Source: a virus. Taken from it: 40,177 nucleotides of DNA. Below, in pieces: positions 38,919 through 40,177 of the stretch. The DNA lies in the IMG/VR virus record IMGVR_UViG_3300042298_001801, positions 1 through 40,177 of that record; one strand, 5' to 3'. A program made the position numbers and the translations under genes. The stretch's first letter is position 1. Every line of letters begins with the position of its first letter. The notes under the pieces are model-generated. The model worked only from the letters and a program-made list of their open reading frames with translations. It ran no database searches and was not told the origin of the DNA.

Positions 38919-39608
38919 TTAGGCTGATTCCTCCATGAACAGGGAATCTTGCCCTAGTCGTTGCACTGCAATCTCGCAATACTTTTCCTCGCGTTCGATA
39001 CCGATAGCCCGTTTACCTTGGAGTTTTGCCGCTACCAGCGTGGTTCCCGATCCCATGAATGGGTCTAGGATTGTATCGCCCCCAAACTGCTGAATAAACG
39101 ATGTAAATAACTTTACGGGCTTTGATGTTGGGTGCCCGGATTGCTCAGTGTTAAATTGCCACACAGCCCTTTTGCCGCCTCCGTCCCAAGGGCGTTTGTT
39201 ATTTCTCATAATGCAAACTGATTCCCAGCCCGTCGCTGGCTTATCGCCCGTAAATTGAGGTGCTGAATTGGGTTTAACCCAGACCCCAAACTGCATAAAT
39301 TCAAACCCAGTAGGAGGATCTGTTTCGCAACTAAACGTATGCTCTCGTGCCATCGTCGCAACAAACCAGCCATCTAGCGGTAATTTTTCAATGACGGCGC
39401 GAATGTCATCTAGTGAAATGCTGTCAAAATCAACCAAGGCTTTCGGGTTATTACTGTTTCGTGTTCTAGCCCCTTTATGAACTTGGTCTGAATAAGGCGG
39501 GTCAGTAAGAACCAGATCAACCTTTGGCAAGTGTGGCAATATGTCTCGGCAGTCAGCGTGATAAATCGTGATGCCTGCGTGTTCGTAGTACGGTTTTGGT
39601 AGACTCAC
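38919..39608 (-). CDS. Solitary DNA methyltransferase (beta class)
   Basis: The 229-residue enzyme has the catalytic motif DPPY (36-39, LTDPPYSD) near its start and the AdoMet-binding motif DPFMGSG (182-188) near its end. The order IV-TRD-X-I defines the beta class, which methylates N6 of adenine or N4 of cytosine. There is no restriction enzyme next to it, so it is an orphan that can mask phage DNA from host restriction or mark it for timing of replication. GTG 39608 overlaps the previous stop as GTGA, after a G-rich ribosome site. Its recognition sequence cannot be read from the protein. Confidence 0.93.
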   Translation of the reverse strand: MSLPKPYYEHAGITIYHADCRDILPHLPKVDLVLTDPPYSDQVHKGARTRNSNNPKALVDFDSISLDDIRAVIEKLPLDGWFVATMAREHTFSCETDPPTGFEFMQFGVWVKPNSAPQFTGDKPATGWESVCIMRNNKRPWDGGGKRAVWQFNTEQSGHPTSKPVKLFTSFIQQFGGDTILDPFMGSGTTLVAAKLQGKRAIGIEREEKYCEIAVQRLGQDSLFMEESA

Positions 39609-39823
39609 GCCTCTTCCCCCTTCCAGCCGATTGACCGGGCGAGTTGCTCTATATTTGCGTGAGAGTAATACTGAGCGTCATAGCCTATCAGTTCATCATC
39701 ATGGGAAACAGTCCAGCATCCAATTTCTGACTTACCTGCATAATCAGCCGTGACATTGTTGATTGATAGCGTCGTGTTCTCCATCAAGAACTTTGCCGCC
39801 GCTAGTGTGCTTTTCGGGGTCAT
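39605..39823 (-). CDS. Unknown 72-aa early protein
   Basis: No family recognised. ATG 39823 overlaps the previous stop as ATGA and its stop overlaps the methyltransferase start. The product starts with a helix (STLAAAKFLMENT), has a strand-like middle (KSEIGCWTVSHDDELIGYDAQYY) and a short C-terminal helix. Its tight coupling with the methyltransferase suggests a linked function or simply an operon neighbour. Confidence 0.68.
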   Translation of the reverse strand: MTPKSTLAAAKFLMENTTLSINNVTADYAGKSEIGCWTVSHDDELIGYDAQYYSHANIEQLARSIGWKGEEA

Positions 39824-40008
39824 TGATCCAGCCCTGCCTTCTTCCGAGCGGCTTTCATGCCTTCGGGAGTGTCGGGGAAGATAAGCCCAAGCCTGTAGTC
39901 GTCTAATTTAAGTTCGGTTTCTTCCCATTTTATAGCGACCACTGCTTGAGCGGATCGGATCACGCAAAGAACCTGATCTCCGATTGTCGGCTTCCATCGC
40001 TCACTCAC
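39820..40008 (-). CDS. Unknown 62-aa early protein
   Basis: No family recognised. GTG 40008 overlaps the stop of the gene that spans the window edge (GTGA). The protein is beta-like at the start (PTIGDQVLCVIRSAQAVVAIKWEETELKLDDYRLGLIF) and ends in a basic helix (GMKAARKKAGLDQ). It may be a small SH3-like or Tudor-like barrel, judging from strand spacing only. Confidence 0.66.
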   Translation of the reverse strand: MSERWKPTIGDQVLCVIRSAQAVVAIKWEETELKLDDYRLGLIFPDTPEGMKAARKKAGLDQ

Positions 40009-40177
40009 AGCTCCCTCCCGGCTTCTGCCAACAAGTCAGCGATTGACTGGGCGGCGCGTTTGGCTCGTTCGGGGGTGCGGAAGTTGAGTTCAATGGCTTG
40101 ATCCCTTTCTTCATCCCAAATGCTCATAATTACTTCTGTTGGGTGATGAGGAATCTCAAAGACAAACCCTTCAATAT
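40005..40177 (-). CDS. Unknown early protein, C-terminal part (gene starts at 340)
   Basis: This is the other end of the gene described at 1-340. The stop is TGA at 40005-40007, overlapping the next GTG. In the circular molecule the frame passes from base 1 to base 40105 without interruption, giving a helical C-terminal stretch (PERAKRAAQSIADLLAEAGREL). Bases 40106-40177 duplicate the window start and are not extra coding sequence. Confidence 0.8.
   Translation of the reverse strand, partial: IEGFVFEIPHHPTEVIMSIWDEERDQAIELNFRTPERAKRAAQSIADLLAEAGREL
40106..40177. repeat. Terminal overlap, right copy
   Basis: Identical over 72 bases to 1-72. It marks the closure point of the circle; unit length is therefore 40105 bp. 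Confidence 0.95.

Noticed and set aside
1-40177. CRISPR array, tRNA, integrase with attachment site, phage RNA polymerase or DNA polymerase
   Set aside because: I looked for regular spaced repeats, cloverleaf cores, tyrosine or serine recombinase motifs and polymerase motifs, and saw none. The iterons at 7267-7337 are too few and too closely spaced for CRISPR.

Overview
The window is a complete or nearly complete genome of a tailed, apparently virulent, short-tailed (podovirus-type) bacteriophage. The last 72 bases (40106-40177) are identical to the first 72. If that overlap is collapsed to a 40105-bp circle, the leftward reading frame broken by the window edge (1-340 joined to 40005-40105) becomes one intact 146-codon gene. 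The molecule is therefore circular or circularly permuted, and the window ends are an arbitrary cut. I see no integrase, recognisable CI-type repressor, tRNA, rRNA, CRISPR or insertion sequence. The host is a bacterium with peptidoglycan and ordinary Shine-Dalgarno starts (GGAGG/GAGGA). I cannot name it.

There are four transcription units around two divergent control regions. (1) A leftward block starts at 1627 and runs through the window edge to 38144. It holds small unknown genes plus a solitary DNA methyltransferase. (2) A rightward replication and recombination block (1798-8153) encodes an HTH protein, a DnaQ-type exonuclease, an ERF annealing protein, a SWIM zinc-finger protein, SSB, a RusA resolvase, an HTH/AT-hook protein, an ECF-like sigma factor, DnaB helicase and a replication initiator whose own gene carries iterons and an A-rich tract. 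(3) A leftward block of small unknown genes (10088-8169) ends at a bidirectional terminator. (4) A long rightward late block (10495-38051) encodes lysis proteins, terminase, a tandem GroES-like protein, portal, scaffold, capsid, tail adaptor and nozzle, three T7-like ejection proteins (one with an NlpC/P60 peptidase domain, one of 2724 residues), and receptor-side enzymes: SGNH hydrolase, calcineurin-like phosphoesterase and a beta-helix protein.

How they may work together (inference): divergent transcription from 1628-1797 makes the replication proteins and the sigma factor. The initiator binds iterons inside its own gene and loads the phage DnaB; no DNA polymerase is encoded, so the host enzyme is used. 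The phage sigma factor may then direct late transcription. The tandem GroES protein, made with terminase and portal, probably pairs with host GroEL to fold the capsid protein. A strong terminator and a structured leader at 17814-17911 separate the packaging genes from the capsid genes and could set a high capsid level.

The most noteworthy items are the tandem co-chaperonin, the origin-like array inside the initiator gene, the phage sigma factor, the A10 run that splits the NlpC/P60 domain from its carrier protein, and the giant ejection protein with a ParB-like motif and repeated short modules.
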